From: an uncultured Chlorobiaceae bacterium
GTDB lineage: Bacteria; Bacteroidota; Chlorobiia; Chlorobiales; Chlorobiaceae
DNA length: 64,000 nt
NCBI GenBank assembly: GCA_903940125.1
Contig: CAJAJL010000100.1
Coordinates: 1-64,000 of the forward strand
Direction: 5' to 3'
This document shows positions 26,012-34,388 of this stretch, piece by piece (position 1 is the first letter of the stretch; each line of letters starts with the position of its first letter). The translations under genes were made by a program, and so were the position numbers. Under the pieces are notes generated by a model that searched no databases, was not told the DNA's origin, and saw only the letters and a list, made by a program, of their open reading frames with translations.

Positions 26012-26554
26012 TCAGTGCATCAGCAGCACTTCCAGCACTTCCTGAATGGTATCGCAGATCGTGTAATATTTTCCATATTGATCAGTTATCATATGTTCAT
26101 CAGCAATACGGTTAAAAAACATAAGCAGGGGATTCCAGAATCCGTTCACATTCAGCAGGATGATCGGTTTGTGATGGTGACCCAGATGTTTCCATGTGAT
26201 AACTTCAATCAGTTCATCAAGAGTACCGAACCCGCCGGGCAGAACAAGATAGGCCTCTCCCAATTCCGCAAGCTTCATCTTGCGCTCGTGCATGGTCTCA
26301 ACCACAAGCAGTTCACTCAGTCCGTAATGGGCAACCTCCCGTTCTTCAAGAAACCTCGGTATGATGCCTCTGACCGTTCCGCCATTTTTCATGACGGCGT
26401 CAGCGATGCAGCCCATCAAACCTACCCGGCCTCCACCAAAGACCAGCCCGATACTTCGCTTTGCAAATTCCTTTCCAAGATTTGCTGCGGCAGTAAAATA
26501 TTCTCGGGGAGCGAGATTGCTTGAACTGCAGTATACGGTTACGGTTGCAATCAT
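26012..26554 (-). CDS. LOG-family (TIGR00730) Rossmann-fold nucleotide phosphoribohydrolase
   Basis: The 180-residue protein has FGGGRVGLMG and the signature PGGFGTLDE with downstream WKHLG, as in the LOG/YvdD family. Members cleave nucleoside monophosphates, releasing the base from AMP or cytokinin nucleotides. The start is ATG 26554, six bases after the GT2 stop, so the gene is in one operon with GT2 and the chlorophyll synthase. The physiological substrate in this organism is unknown; the older label 'lysine decarboxylase' is wrong for this family. Confidence 0.9.
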   Translation of the reverse strand: MIATVTVYCSSSNLAPREYFTAAANLGKEFAKRSIGLVFGGGRVGLMGCIADAVMKNGGTVRGIIPRFLEEREVAHYGLSELLVVETMHERKMKLAELGEAYLVLPGGFGTLDELIEVITWKHLGHHHKPIILLNVNGFWNPLLMFFNRIADEHMITDQYGKYYTICDTIQEVLEVLLMH

Positions 26555-26560
26555 TGAAAG

Positions 26561-27190
26561 CTAATAATTAAGGGTGATGCTGTCTTCGGCGCGCCGGTAT
26601 ACATAAGTTTTCGGATCGTCTATTTTCTGTACTGAAAAAAGCGCTGAAGCTCTCTCCCATAAATCAGTATCCTCGGCGTAATCAAGCTCCCTGAACCCCT
26701 CAAGGGAAAAAAAGAGCTCCCGTTTTCCAAAAAAAGTTCCACCAAGGATACACTCCCTGATATGAACAAGCTTGTCGGTATTATAGCAGTCTTTGACCCA
26801 GATGTCTTCATCGCAGAGAAATCCTCCGGAAAGCAGGGCAATCTCCTGATGCTCTTCAAGAATTTCCATTCTTGATTCGAGATGGTTACTCAGATAATGA
26901 TCATCACTGTCAAGAAAGGTGATATAGCGACCAAAAGATGCCTGTATACCCGCATTGCGTGAGAGTGCGGTTTTTCTGTTCTTATGCTTCAAGTAACGGA
27001 TATTCGGAAATTTCTCAATATAAGAGTTAAGAATTTCAGACGTATTATCCGAGCTTCCATCATCGACAATAATAAGCTCCCAGTTATCGAAAGACTGCGC
27101 GATAACGCTTTGGAGAGCATTTTCCAGATGATGTGCCCGGTTAAAAGTAGGTATAATCACCGATATATCCGGTCTGTAGCTGAATTTCAT
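26561..27190 (-). CDS. Glycosyltransferase family 2
   Basis: The 209-residue protein is a short GT-A enzyme: SVIIPTFNRAHHLENAL at the N-terminus, VDDGSSDNT and the metal-binding DSDD (FLDSDDHYL). It has no membrane helix. It transfers a sugar from a nucleotide donor to an unknown acceptor. Its ATG overlaps the stop of the chlorophyll synthase gene by four bases (27187-27190), a sign of translational coupling. This pairing suggests, but does not prove, a pigment-linked role. Confidence 0.88.
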   Translation of the reverse strand: MKFSYRPDISVIIPTFNRAHHLENALQSVIAQSFDNWELIIVDDGSSDNTSEILNSYIEKFPNIRYLKHKNRKTALSRNAGIQASFGRYITFLDSDDHYLSNHLESRMEILEEHQEIALLSGGFLCDEDIWVKDCYNTDKLVHIRECILGGTFFGKRELFFSLEGFRELDYAEDTDLWERASALFSVQKIDDPKTYVYRRAEDSITLNY

Positions 27191-28194
27191 GGTCTGGAGG
27201 CTTTTATCGCGAATGCACAGAGCAGCATGCCCGCAACAAGAAAATTCTGAGCAATTGCATTATAGCGCACATCCATTGTGCCTGGTGAACGGATAAGAGA
27301 AAACTGCATAAAAAATTGAGGAATAATCAGCAAGCCGACAATAATTCCATAGAAGTTCTGGCCGATGATAAACATAGTGCCTGCCGCCAGAAGCTGACCT
27401 GTATTAATGAGCACTGCTGCCAGTATTGCCGCGTTGGTTTCTCCGAATACCACAGGGAGGGTTCTGATGCCGTTTTGCCGGTCGCCCTCAATTGATTTAA
27501 AATCATTTATCGTCATGGTGCCTGTGCTCGAAAGAGTAAAAAGTCCTGCCACAATAAGTGAAGGCTGAAGCGAGGCAAGTGTAAAAGTCGGGTTATAAGC
27601 GATTTCCCCCGCTATCCAGGGTATGATCAGGTATGAAATCGCGACGATGATATTTCCTGCCCAGAGTCGTTTTTTCAGCTTTATAGGGTTCGCACTGTAG
27701 AGGTGTGCATTAATAATGCCGATGATGACATACAATCCTATAAGTGGATGAATCAGATAACCGGTAATAACGGAAAGCACCGACCAGATGGCAATCAATA
27801 TGGTGGCATTTTTCAGAGACATGGCTCCGCCGGGTATCGGACGGTTTGGTTCGTTGATTTCATCAAGATCACGGTCAAAATAGTCGTTCAGCATCTGGCA
27901 GGTGCCACTTGCAAGAGGTCCTGTAAGGAGCATGCCGAGCATGAATTTTATGCCGAAAATCTTATTCCATCCGAAAGCACCGCTTGCAACAGCACCGCAG
28001 AGAAAGCTCCACATGACCGGAATCCAGGTAACCGGCTTGAGAAACCGGATAATGAGAGCAAGTTTGGAGACGTTTTCGGCAGGCATTGATCTTGCAGGAA
28101 CCAGCTTTCTGACACTCAATGGCGTTTCAAACTCTTCGTTATCAGGTAGCGACTGACGCTCAGAATTGTTATTAAAACGAAAATCACTCACCAT
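27187..28194 (-). CDS. bchG: (Bacterio)chlorophyll synthase, UbiA prenyltransferase family
   Basis: The 335-residue integral membrane protein attaches a polyprenyl tail to (bacterio)chlorophyllide. The two Asp-rich motifs are NDYFDRDLDEINEPNRPIPGG and NDFKSIEGDR, typical of the BchG/ChlG/BchK group, and seven to nine membrane helices surround them. Green sulfur bacteria carry three paralogs (for bacteriochlorophyll a, chlorophyll a and bacteriochlorophyll c/d/e), and I cannot decide which this is; the symbol is provisional. The charged 45-residue N-terminus is unusual for the family. It heads the operon with the GT2 and LOG genes. Confidence 0.85.
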   Translation of the reverse strand: MVSDFRFNNNSERQSLPDNEEFETPLSVRKLVPARSMPAENVSKLALIIRFLKPVTWIPVMWSFLCGAVASGAFGWNKIFGIKFMLGMLLTGPLASGTCQMLNDYFDRDLDEINEPNRPIPGGAMSLKNATILIAIWSVLSVITGYLIHPLIGLYVIIGIINAHLYSANPIKLKKRLWAGNIIVAISYLIIPWIAGEIAYNPTFTLASLQPSLIVAGLFTLSSTGTMTINDFKSIEGDRQNGIRTLPVVFGETNAAILAAVLINTGQLLAAGTMFIIGQNFYGIIVGLLIIPQFFMQFSLIRSPGTMDVRYNAIAQNFLVAGMLLCAFAIKASRP

Positions 28195-28411
28195 TACTGA
28201 CTTAGGTTTGAAAAATAGTGCCGGTATGAAAATAACATGTAAAACTAAAGAAAGGAATCAGACTGCTTCAAAACTGACAAGTTTATGTTGAATACACTGA
28301 AATATCATGAGGATTTTTTATAAACTGAGTAAACAGGCTGAATTATCGAGTATAACGCTCGGTGTGACTGTTGGTTTATTTTCAGACAATCATTTTAAAG
28401 GGATATACTCC

Positions 28412-28873
28412 ATGCCAGGTCCAGGTTTGCTTAAGGATATGCAGAAGACTTTTCTGTTTCATGCCATTGCCGCTCATTTCAGTAACGGGCTGATTCCAGT
28501 TGCAGTACTCTACCTTCTGTTGACCCTTTCAACAGGGAGCACTTATTTTGAACACACCGTCGAACATCTTATTCTCATAGTGGTACTGGCAATTCCTGTC
28601 TCTTTTTTGTCAGGCATAAACGACTGGAAAAAGAAGTATCGTGCGGCCAGGGCACCTATCTTTATAAAAAAAATCAGACTTTCATGTCTGCTCTTTGTTC
28701 TCTGTGTTTCAGCTGTTGGGATCAGGCTCAGCGTTCCTGACGTGATGAATCGCCAAGGCATTGAACACTGGCTCTATCTTGCGCTTCTATTGTCAATGCT
28801 TCCGGTTGTCACGCTTCTTGGTCACTATGGAGGCAAGCTTTCTGCCCAGCCTAAACCGCCCCAAAAACCCTGA
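28412..28873 (+). CDS. DUF2231-like four-helix membrane protein
   Basis: The protein has four predicted membrane helices. The pattern of the DUF2231 family is visible: an early HFSNGLIPVAVLYLLL helix with a His, a GINDWKKKYR loop after helix 2, and a final LLGHYGGKL. The start is placed at ATG 28412, after AAAGGGATATACTCC; an in-frame ATG at 28307 adds 35 residues with no ribosome site. The conserved histidines suggest heme or metal binding, which is only inference. It stands alone. Confidence 0.6.
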   Translation: MPGPGLLKDMQKTFLFHAIAAHFSNGLIPVAVLYLLLTLSTGSTYFEHTVEHLILIVVLAIPVSFLSGINDWKKKYRAARAPIFIKKIRLSCLLFVLCVSAVGIRLSVPDVMNRQGIEHWLYLALLLSMLPVVTLLGHYGGKLSAQPKPPQKP

Positions 28874-29062
28874 TGTACAGTGAGCTTTTTTATAAGCCAT
28901 AATTTTGTTTCACACAAAACCAAGAAGAATAAGGTGTAATAAATTAGGAATAAAGGCTGTAAATACTATAAATATTCTGTATTCTTAAAAAATCCTTAAA
29001 AAATAATTTGCTGATTATTATGACAATGGTTAAACTTTGTTTGATGCAGGTTAAAGATACCA

Positions 29063-29086
29063 CAGAGAGAAATCTCTGCTTCTTTT
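29063..29086 (+). terminator. Possible terminator hairpin
   Basis: CAGAGA (29063-29068) pairs with TCTCTG (29073-29078) around a GAAA tetraloop, followed by CTTCTTTT. The stem is only 6 bp and a longer T-run comes 15 bases later, so the call is weak. Confidence 0.4.
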
Positions 29087-29243
29087 AACGGAGGTTTTTT
29101 TTCAAAATCCCTCTCAGTTTATTCATTACGTTCATTTGTGTTCAAAGCGTAATCTTCAGGCGATTGTCCATAGGGTGTGATTTGTTTGATCTAACATTGC
29201 GTTCCCTTGTATGGAAAGTTTTATGCTTATAAAGGATTTACCT

Positions 29244-29263
29244 TTTCGGTAATATTGCCGAAA
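29244..29263. promoter_or_regulatory. Palindromic operator-like site
   Basis: TTTCGGTAATATTGCCGAAA is a palindrome except for one T/G pair in the arms. A related half-site, TTTCGGGTAAT, occurs about 20 bases further on. It lies about 230 bases before the cytochrome-porin start. The size and symmetry fit binding by a dimeric repressor; which one is unknown. Confidence 0.4.
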
Positions 29264-29491
29264 GTAAAATTTACGTTATAATTTTCGGGTAATCATATCC
29301 CGTTATGGCTTTTCTTGCGCAGAGTCTGAGTCAATACTTGTATTATTTTCAGAAATTCATAGAGCATCGTTTCATATGATTTGAGTAATAGATCGCTTTT
29401 TTCAGCCGATAGAGGTAGTGTTCTTTTCAGGGGGAGCATAGCTTTTTTATAAGTATGCTGTTATTGATTTAATCACATAAACGGAGAGACA

Positions 29492-30892
29492 ATGACAATG
29501 GATGCCGGACCGGTTTCGGTCAGTACAAAAAAGAACAGGTGTAGATTTATTGTTCTTATCTGCAGTGCGGTATTGCTTATCGTTTTATCAGCTCAGGATA
29601 GTTTTGCCTTGCCGGTGTTCGCACGAAAATACCATACTGCGTGTTCAACCTGCCATATCGCGTTTCCTGCCCGGAATGGTTTTGGTGAAGCCTTCCGCAA
29701 TAATGGATACCGCTTCCCTGATGGCACCGATGAGGATATGGTGAAGGAAGAGCCCATCAAGCTTGGTTCAGAAGCCTATAAGGATGTTTTTCCTGATGCG
29801 ATCTGGCCATCCGATCTGCCCAATATGCCCTCTCTTGGATTCCTTGCAAAAAGTGGTGCTTCGATGACCAGAAACTCGGCTACTGGAAAGTACAGGGACG
29901 TAGGTGTTGACGAGGAACTGAATATTTTCTTTTCCGGTACCATAACCAAACAATTGAGTTATATCGGCGATCTGAATATTGATGGCGGAAACTATGGCCC
30001 AGATGCAGCAACCACAACATTGGGACGTCTGCAGTTCGTCTGGACTTTCAAGCCGGGGTTAAGTGTTGCATGGGGCACGGTCGGTTTTCCAGAACAGTTT
30101 GACTTGATTTCGACGCGTGCAGGTACTGACAAGGATGGCTATGCCGCAAGTCTGCCGAATCCAAACAGGGGTATTGAATTGAGAATAGCTGGCAATACCG
30201 GTGCCTGTGGCGGATATTCAATTCTAGCAGGAATTGGTCGGAATTCTGAAGTCGGTAATACTGATAGTAATGGCAATGATCTTGCGAATGCCAATATTGC
30301 CGATACAAGATTTGTCAGGGCAACCTGGAAGATCGGCGGAAATGGATTGTTGAGCGGTGTAGGCGGTTCGTATGGAGTTCAGGCTATAGGAATGGATGAC
30401 TCCATAACTTTTGGTGTCGATTATGTCAACTCCGGTCAAGGAGCAAACACTGGCTCAGAAGATTGGATTGATGGTCTTACCAAAACGGCATACTCTGGAG
30501 ACGTAAGGATCAATTACGGTCCGGTGCGTGCTGTAGCCCAGTATGCCCGTTTTAATGAGGTGCTTAATGCATTGCCGTTGCCTGGAGCCGCTGAGGATGG
30601 TTCTGATATCGCCAGAGGTGGTTTTAATTATGGTAAACGAACAGCACTCTCTCTTGAGGCGGATTACTGGATTTATCCATGGCTTTTTGGACTTGTTCGT
30701 TACGAGCATCTGCAGGATAATCTCAACGGCAGGATCAATAAGGTTATTCCCGGTATTGGTGTCCTGCTCAGACCAAATGTCAAGTTTGGGGTAGAGTATG
30801 TTTCTGTTTCGAAAGATGCTGCAGCAGAGGCCTCTGTGGCAGGCCAGGCGGCAGAAAACTCAATAAATCTCTACACTCAGGTAGGTTTTTAA
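29492..30892 (+). CDS. Outer-membrane cytochrome-porin, Cyc2-like
   Basis: The 466-residue protein has a signal peptide ending near SFA (residue 39), then a single c-type heme site CSTCH (51-55) within ALPVFARKYHTACSTCH and FGEAFRNNGYRFP, followed by about 390 residues of alternating, Gly/Asn-rich beta-barrel sequence ending in a terminal Phe. This is the plan of Cyc2, the fused cytochrome-porin that oxidises Fe(II) at the outer membrane and is found in photoferrotrophic Chlorobium. Similar cytochrome-porins with other substrates exist, so iron oxidation is inferred. GGAGAG precedes ATG 29492; a terminator follows at 30936. Confidence 0.75.
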   Translation: MTMDAGPVSVSTKKNRCRFIVLICSAVLLIVLSAQDSFALPVFARKYHTACSTCHIAFPARNGFGEAFRNNGYRFPDGTDEDMVKEEPIKLGSEAYKDVFPDAIWPSDLPNMPSLGFLAKSGASMTRNSATGKYRDVGVDEELNIFFSGTITKQLSYIGDLNIDGGNYGPDAATTTLGRLQFVWTFKPGLSVAWGTVGFPEQFDLISTRAGTDKDGYAASLPNPNRGIELRIAGNTGACGGYSILAGIGRNSEVGNTDSNGNDLANANIADTRFVRATWKIGGNGLLSGVGGSYGVQAIGMDDSITFGVDYVNSGQGANTGSEDWIDGLTKTAYSGDVRINYGPVRAVAQYARFNEVLNALPLPGAAEDGSDIARGGFNYGKRTALSLEADYWIYPWLFGLVRYEHLQDNLNGRINKVIPGIGVLLRPNVKFGVEYVSVSKDAAAEASVAGQAAENSINLYTQVGF

Positions 30893-30935
30893 CAGTTTTT
30901 GTTGTTCTTTGCTGGTTGTGTGTTGTGTGGAAAAG

Positions 30936-30989
30936 GCGTGTTTTCAATACCGGAGTATCCTCCGGCATTGGGGGCACGCTTTTTTTTTG
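30936..30989 (+). terminator. Rho-independent terminator of the cytochrome-porin gene
   Basis: GCGTG (30936-30940) pairs with CACGC (30975-30979), enclosing a second hairpin CCGGAG/CTCCGG (30950-30965), and is followed by ten Ts. Confidence 0.85.
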
Positions 30990-31055
30990 TCCAAAACCAT
31001 TAACTTAATTTATCGTACGTTACTGCATTAATCATAACCATAACGTCATGCTTTC

Positions 31056-31682
31056 ATGCTCGACAATCATGTTTTTCTGACATTTTTTACCACCTCAGTC
31101 ATTCTTGCCCTCTCTCCAGGTCCCGATAACCTTTTCGTCATGGCACAGTCAGCCCAGAAGGGGCGCCTGTCCGGTCTGTTCGTTACTCTTGGTCTGGCAA
31201 CAGGTCTCATCGGTCATACTATTGCTGTTGCCTTCGGTCTTGCCGCTATTGTTCGTACTTCGACACTGGCGTTCAGCGTTCTGAAATTGATCGGTGCTGC
31301 ATATCTTCTTTATCTTGCCTGGAAGGCTTTCAGGGCTGGTGCTGCAACAGCGAACAAAGACGAGGTACAGACACTTTCGAGGGCAAATCTCTACAGGAGG
31401 GGGATCATTATGAATCTTACGAATCCCAAGGTATCTCTTTTTTTTATGGCTTTTCTGCCGCAGTTTGCCGATCCCCGGCACGGTTCAATGATACTTCAGT
31501 TTTTTCAACTGGGTTGTGTTTTCATTATGGCGACTATGCTTGTCTTCAGTCTTATTAGTTTTATTGCCGGTGGATTCGGTGAGAAGTTCAGCAACTCTGC
31601 TCTTGCACAGAAAATTGTCAACCGAACAGCTTCTGCAGTATTTCTCGGGCTTGCTGTTAAGCTGGCTCTATCAGAACGTTAA
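31056..31682 (+). CDS. LysE/RhtB-family amino acid exporter
   Basis: The 208-residue inner-membrane protein has six predicted helices and the family signature near the N-terminus (ALSPGPDNLFVMAQSAQKG). The later LTNPKVSLFFMAFLPQF is also typical. Members export amino acids such as threonine, homoserine or lysine; the substrate cannot be told. It lies 12 bases before the Rieske-flavodoxin gene on the same strand, so the two may be cotranscribed. Confidence 0.92.
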   Translation: MLDNHVFLTFFTTSVILALSPGPDNLFVMAQSAQKGRLSGLFVTLGLATGLIGHTIAVAFGLAAIVRTSTLAFSVLKLIGAAYLLYLAWKAFRAGAATANKDEVQTLSRANLYRRGIIMNLTNPKVSLFFMAFLPQFADPRHGSMILQFFQLGCVFIMATMLVFSLISFIAGGFGEKFSNSALAQKIVNRTASAVFLGLAVKLALSER

Positions 31683-31694
31683 ACCGTTATAATC

Positions 31695-32807
31695 ATGCAA
31701 TACATTCCTCTTATTCCCCTCTCGGAGCTTCCGGAAAACACCCATAAATCAGTAAAAAACGGCAACAGAACGATTGCGCTGTTTCATTACGAAGGAATTA
31801 TATCTGCGCTTGACCACGCCTGTATCCATAAAGGGGGAGATCTGGGGGAGGGTTTCATCCAGATACTTGATGACCGGGAGCATTATGTTGCCTGTCCCTG
31901 GCATGGATGGCAGTACAACCTGAAAACCGGTAAAGCTCCTCATGATTACAAGGATCGGCAGGCACTCTACGATGTCATTCTGCAGAACGGCATGATTTGC
32001 GTGTCGGAAAAACCGGTGACAGATGCTTACAGGGCCGAACACGAATCTGATCCCCTGGCCGACTTGAGGAGCCTAAACTATCAAACTACAGCTACCTCTC
32101 TCAATGTCCTTGGAATTTCTACTACAAATATGAATTCCGATCTTCCGAGGCCTTCAACCTCAGAGACAGCATTGCAGAACGCTCTTGATATAGCGGTTTC
32201 AAAATTTGGTGCTCAAACGAAAATGATCAAACTCCGTGAGTTGAACTTTCGTCATTGTGAAGGCTACTACAGTCGTCATGAGAAAGCTTGCACATGGCCG
32301 TGTTCCATTTCAGAAATGGATGCAAATGATGGTATGAATGAAATTTACCGTTCCATTGTATTGTGGGCGGACGCCGTTATCCTTGCAACTCCAATCAGAT
32401 GGGGGAATGCATCGTCGCTTTATTACAAGATGGCAGAACGGCTCAATACTGTCCAGAACCAGATTACTATAAACGATAAGGTGCTTATTAAAAACAAAGT
32501 GGTATCGTTTATCATAACCGGTGGCCAGGACAATGTTCAGGGTGTTGCAGGACAGCTTAACTCATTTTTTGCTGATCTTGGTTTTACCTTTCCACCCTTC
32601 AACTATCTCGGCTGGAGCAGAGGCTGGATAGCCGAAGATATGGAAAACAATTACACCCGTTTTTTTAAGAACCGCTATGTTAAGCGATCAGTTATTGATC
32701 TGGTCACCAATACGGTCAAACTGGTCCAGCAAATCAAGCAGATGGATGTCTCTCATCTTCAAGCCCCGAAGCCGAAAATATCTGAGGCAGGAAGTCTTTC
32801 TGAATAG
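31695..32807 (+). CDS. Rieske [2Fe-2S] domain fused to NADPH-dependent FMN reductase (flavodoxin fold)
   Basis: The 370-residue protein joins two redox modules. Residues about 1-105 form a Rieske ferredoxin with ligands Cys43, His45, Cys67 and His70 (CIHKGG and CPWHGWQY). Residues about 133-330 form a flavodoxin-like domain of the NAD(P)H-dependent FMN reductase/WrbA kind, with LGISTTN near the phosphate loop and ATPIRWGNASSLYYKM in the flavin/ligand region. No signal peptide is present, so it is cytoplasmic. The fusion suggests electron transfer between flavin and the cluster. Substrate and partner are unknown. Confidence 0.85.
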   Translation: MQYIPLIPLSELPENTHKSVKNGNRTIALFHYEGIISALDHACIHKGGDLGEGFIQILDDREHYVACPWHGWQYNLKTGKAPHDYKDRQALYDVILQNGMICVSEKPVTDAYRAEHESDPLADLRSLNYQTTATSLNVLGISTTNMNSDLPRPSTSETALQNALDIAVSKFGAQTKMIKLRELNFRHCEGYYSRHEKACTWPCSISEMDANDGMNEIYRSIVLWADAVILATPIRWGNASSLYYKMAERLNTVQNQITINDKVLIKNKVVSFIITGGQDNVQGVAGQLNSFFADLGFTFPPFNYLGWSRGWIAEDMENNYTRFFKNRYVKRSVIDLVTNTVKLVQQIKQMDVSHLQAPKPKISEAGSLSE

Positions 32808-32909
32808 AGAGAGTTAAAAGATATTCGCTGCCGGGCTTGATGCTTGCTTTTTATGACAAAATTAATTACAATCAAAAGTACATAACATAATACAATATTT
32901 AAGATTTGT

Positions 32910-33152
32910 ATGGGTAGTATCAATTTCGAAGAAGATATAAGGCCGTTGTCCGAATTTCGCGCTAATACGGCATCTATGGTGAAACAGGTCAAAAAGACTG
33001 GGCGTCCTATGGTGCTGACTCAGCATGGGAAAAGTACTGTAGTCATTCTTGATGTCGGCCATTACCAGTCTATGGTATCAAGCATTGAACAGGCCAAAGG
33101 GGTTAATGCCGCTTCAGTCTCAAGTGTACTGACGTCTGCTCTGAAACTGTAA
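32910..33152 (+). CDS. Phd/YefM-family antitoxin, apparently orphan
   Basis: The 80-residue protein has the Phd/YefM pattern: IRPLSEFRANTASMVKQVKK, then GRPMVLTQHGKSTVVILDVGHYQ. The antitoxin binds DNA and neutralises a RelE- or Doc-type toxin. No toxin gene follows; the next frame is the D,D-carboxypeptidase, and the previous one is the Rieske fusion. It may therefore regulate a toxin encoded elsewhere or be a relic. Confidence 0.82.
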   Translation: MGSINFEEDIRPLSEFRANTASMVKQVKKTGRPMVLTQHGKSTVVILDVGHYQSMVSSIEQAKGVNAASVSSVLTSALKL

Positions 33153-33184
33153 GTACCTTTATTTTGATTGAAATAATTGATTTG

Positions 33185-34354
33185 ATGATATTCACGATGC
33201 TTCCCTCACTGAAACATGCGATTCGTTTCTGCAGGAAACTTTTTCCTGTCTGCCTGCCGCCCATAGCAAAAATTTTTACACTTTTTTCTGTTTCCCTCAT
33301 AATATTGCCTTTTTCTCTGCTTGCCAGGACGGAGGATGAGTCATTTTGCTCTTCAGAACCGATAAGTTCCTATATCCTCAAGGAGACAGGCTCCTCGTCA
33401 CTCCTGATGGCAAAGGATATTGACAGGCCGGTCTCTCCTGCGAGCCTGACAAAAATTCTGACCTGTACCATAGCAATTGAAAGCGGCAGGCTTGAACATG
33501 ACGTGCTGATTACGGAAGAGTCAACGATGGTTGAACCTTCAAAAGCCGGCTTCAAGACTGGTGAAAAAATCAAGCTTCTCAATCTGGTCAAAGCAGCTAT
33601 GGTCAATTCAAGTAACGATGCCGCATTTGCCATAGCCATATATCTTTCCGGCAATATTGATTCCTTTGCATCCGCCATGAACACAAAGGCAAAAATGATC
33701 GGAATGAAAAACTCCAGATTTACCAATCCTGCGGGTTTTGATAAAGGCATTTATGCGGGCAATACCTCTACAGCCGGTGATCTTTTGCGCCTTACTGAAT
33801 ACGCGGTAAAAAACCCTGTTTTTAACGAAATAGCACGTCTTGACAAGGCTGTTTTCACCGAGGAGACAACCCATAAGGTATATTGTCTGAAAACCCACAA
33901 CAAACTTCTCGATAAATACCCTTATGCAGTTGGCATCAAAACCGGTTTTACCAATAAGGCTGGCGGGTGTCTTATAGCCAGAGCTATCAAGAATAACAAG
34001 GATATTCTTCTGGTGATGCTTAACGCCAGAACTGATCGATGGAGTGTTGCTGAAAACATGTTTGATATGGCTTTTTTAGGCAGCAAACCCGACCCGGCGT
34101 TGATATTTCAAACATCCAATCGTGATACCGGTCGTGCGGAAGTTGTCTCTCCGAGAAAGACCGGCAATAGAAAGTACCATGTAACTAAGGCGGTTTTGAG
34201 GTCGAAAAGACATATGTTAGCCCTTTCCAGATCAAGTCATAAGGTCAAGAGGAATACCCTTGCTTTATCGCATTCAGGCAGGAAGCTCAAAAAGCATGAT
34301 CTTGCTTTCTCAAAACAAGTCAGAAAAAATAAAAAGAGGATATCTCTTTCCTGA
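33185..34354 (+). CDS. D-alanyl-D-alanine carboxypeptidase (PBP5/6, DacF type) with basic repeat tail
   Basis: The 389-residue enzyme trims the terminal D-Ala of peptidoglycan stem peptides. Active-site motifs are SLTK (87-90), SSN (142-144) and KTG (252-254), numbered from the ATG at 33185. A hydrophobic segment (LFSVSLIILPFSLLA) near the N-terminus serves as signal or anchor. The start is uncertain, as ATG 33197 is also possible and neither has a clear ribosome site. The usual C-terminal domain is short; instead there is a strongly basic tail of three 14-residue repeats (see 34205). Confidence 0.88.
   Translation: MIFTMLPSLKHAIRFCRKLFPVCLPPIAKIFTLFSVSLIILPFSLLARTEDESFCSSEPISSYILKETGSSSLLMAKDIDRPVSPASLTKILTCTIAIESGRLEHDVLITEESTMVEPSKAGFKTGEKIKLLNLVKAAMVNSSNDAAFAIAIYLSGNIDSFASAMNTKAKMIGMKNSRFTNPAGFDKGIYAGNTSTAGDLLRLTEYAVKNPVFNEIARLDKAVFTEETTHKVYCLKTHNKLLDKYPYAVGIKTGFTNKAGGCLIARAIKNNKDILLVMLNARTDRWSVAENMFDMAFLGSKPDPALIFQTSNRDTGRAEVVSPRKTGNRKYHVTKAVLRSKRHMLALSRSSHKVKRNTLALSHSGRKLKKHDLAFSKQVRKNKKRISLS
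34205..34330 (+). repeat. Three 42-base coding repeats, basic tail of the D,D-carboxypeptidase
   Basis: The three units encode KRHMLALSRSSHKV, KRNTLALSHSGRKL and KKHDLAFSKQVRKN, in register at 14 residues, consensus K-R-x-x-L-A-L-S-x-x-x-R-K-x. The DNA has diverged at third positions, so the repeat is old and kept at the protein level. Confidence 0.75.
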
Positions 34355-34388
34355 GTTGAAAGGCTCTTCCAAATAATACTCATATCGA

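Larger units (their letters stand above)
28874..29491. other. Long intergenic region upstream of the cytochrome-porin gene, 618 bases
   Basis: No gene with a plausible ribosome site is seen. The region is AT-rich and contains a GNRA-loop hairpin (29063-29078), a 20-base near-perfect palindrome (29244-29263) and a related half-site near 29284. Such a long leader suggests regulation of the downstream gene at 29492. Confidence 0.55.

Noticed and set aside
26012-26554. Lysine decarboxylase annotation for the LOG-family gene
   Set aside because: PGGFGTLDE is the LOG nucleotide phosphoribohydrolase signature; there is no PLP-binding decarboxylase domain.
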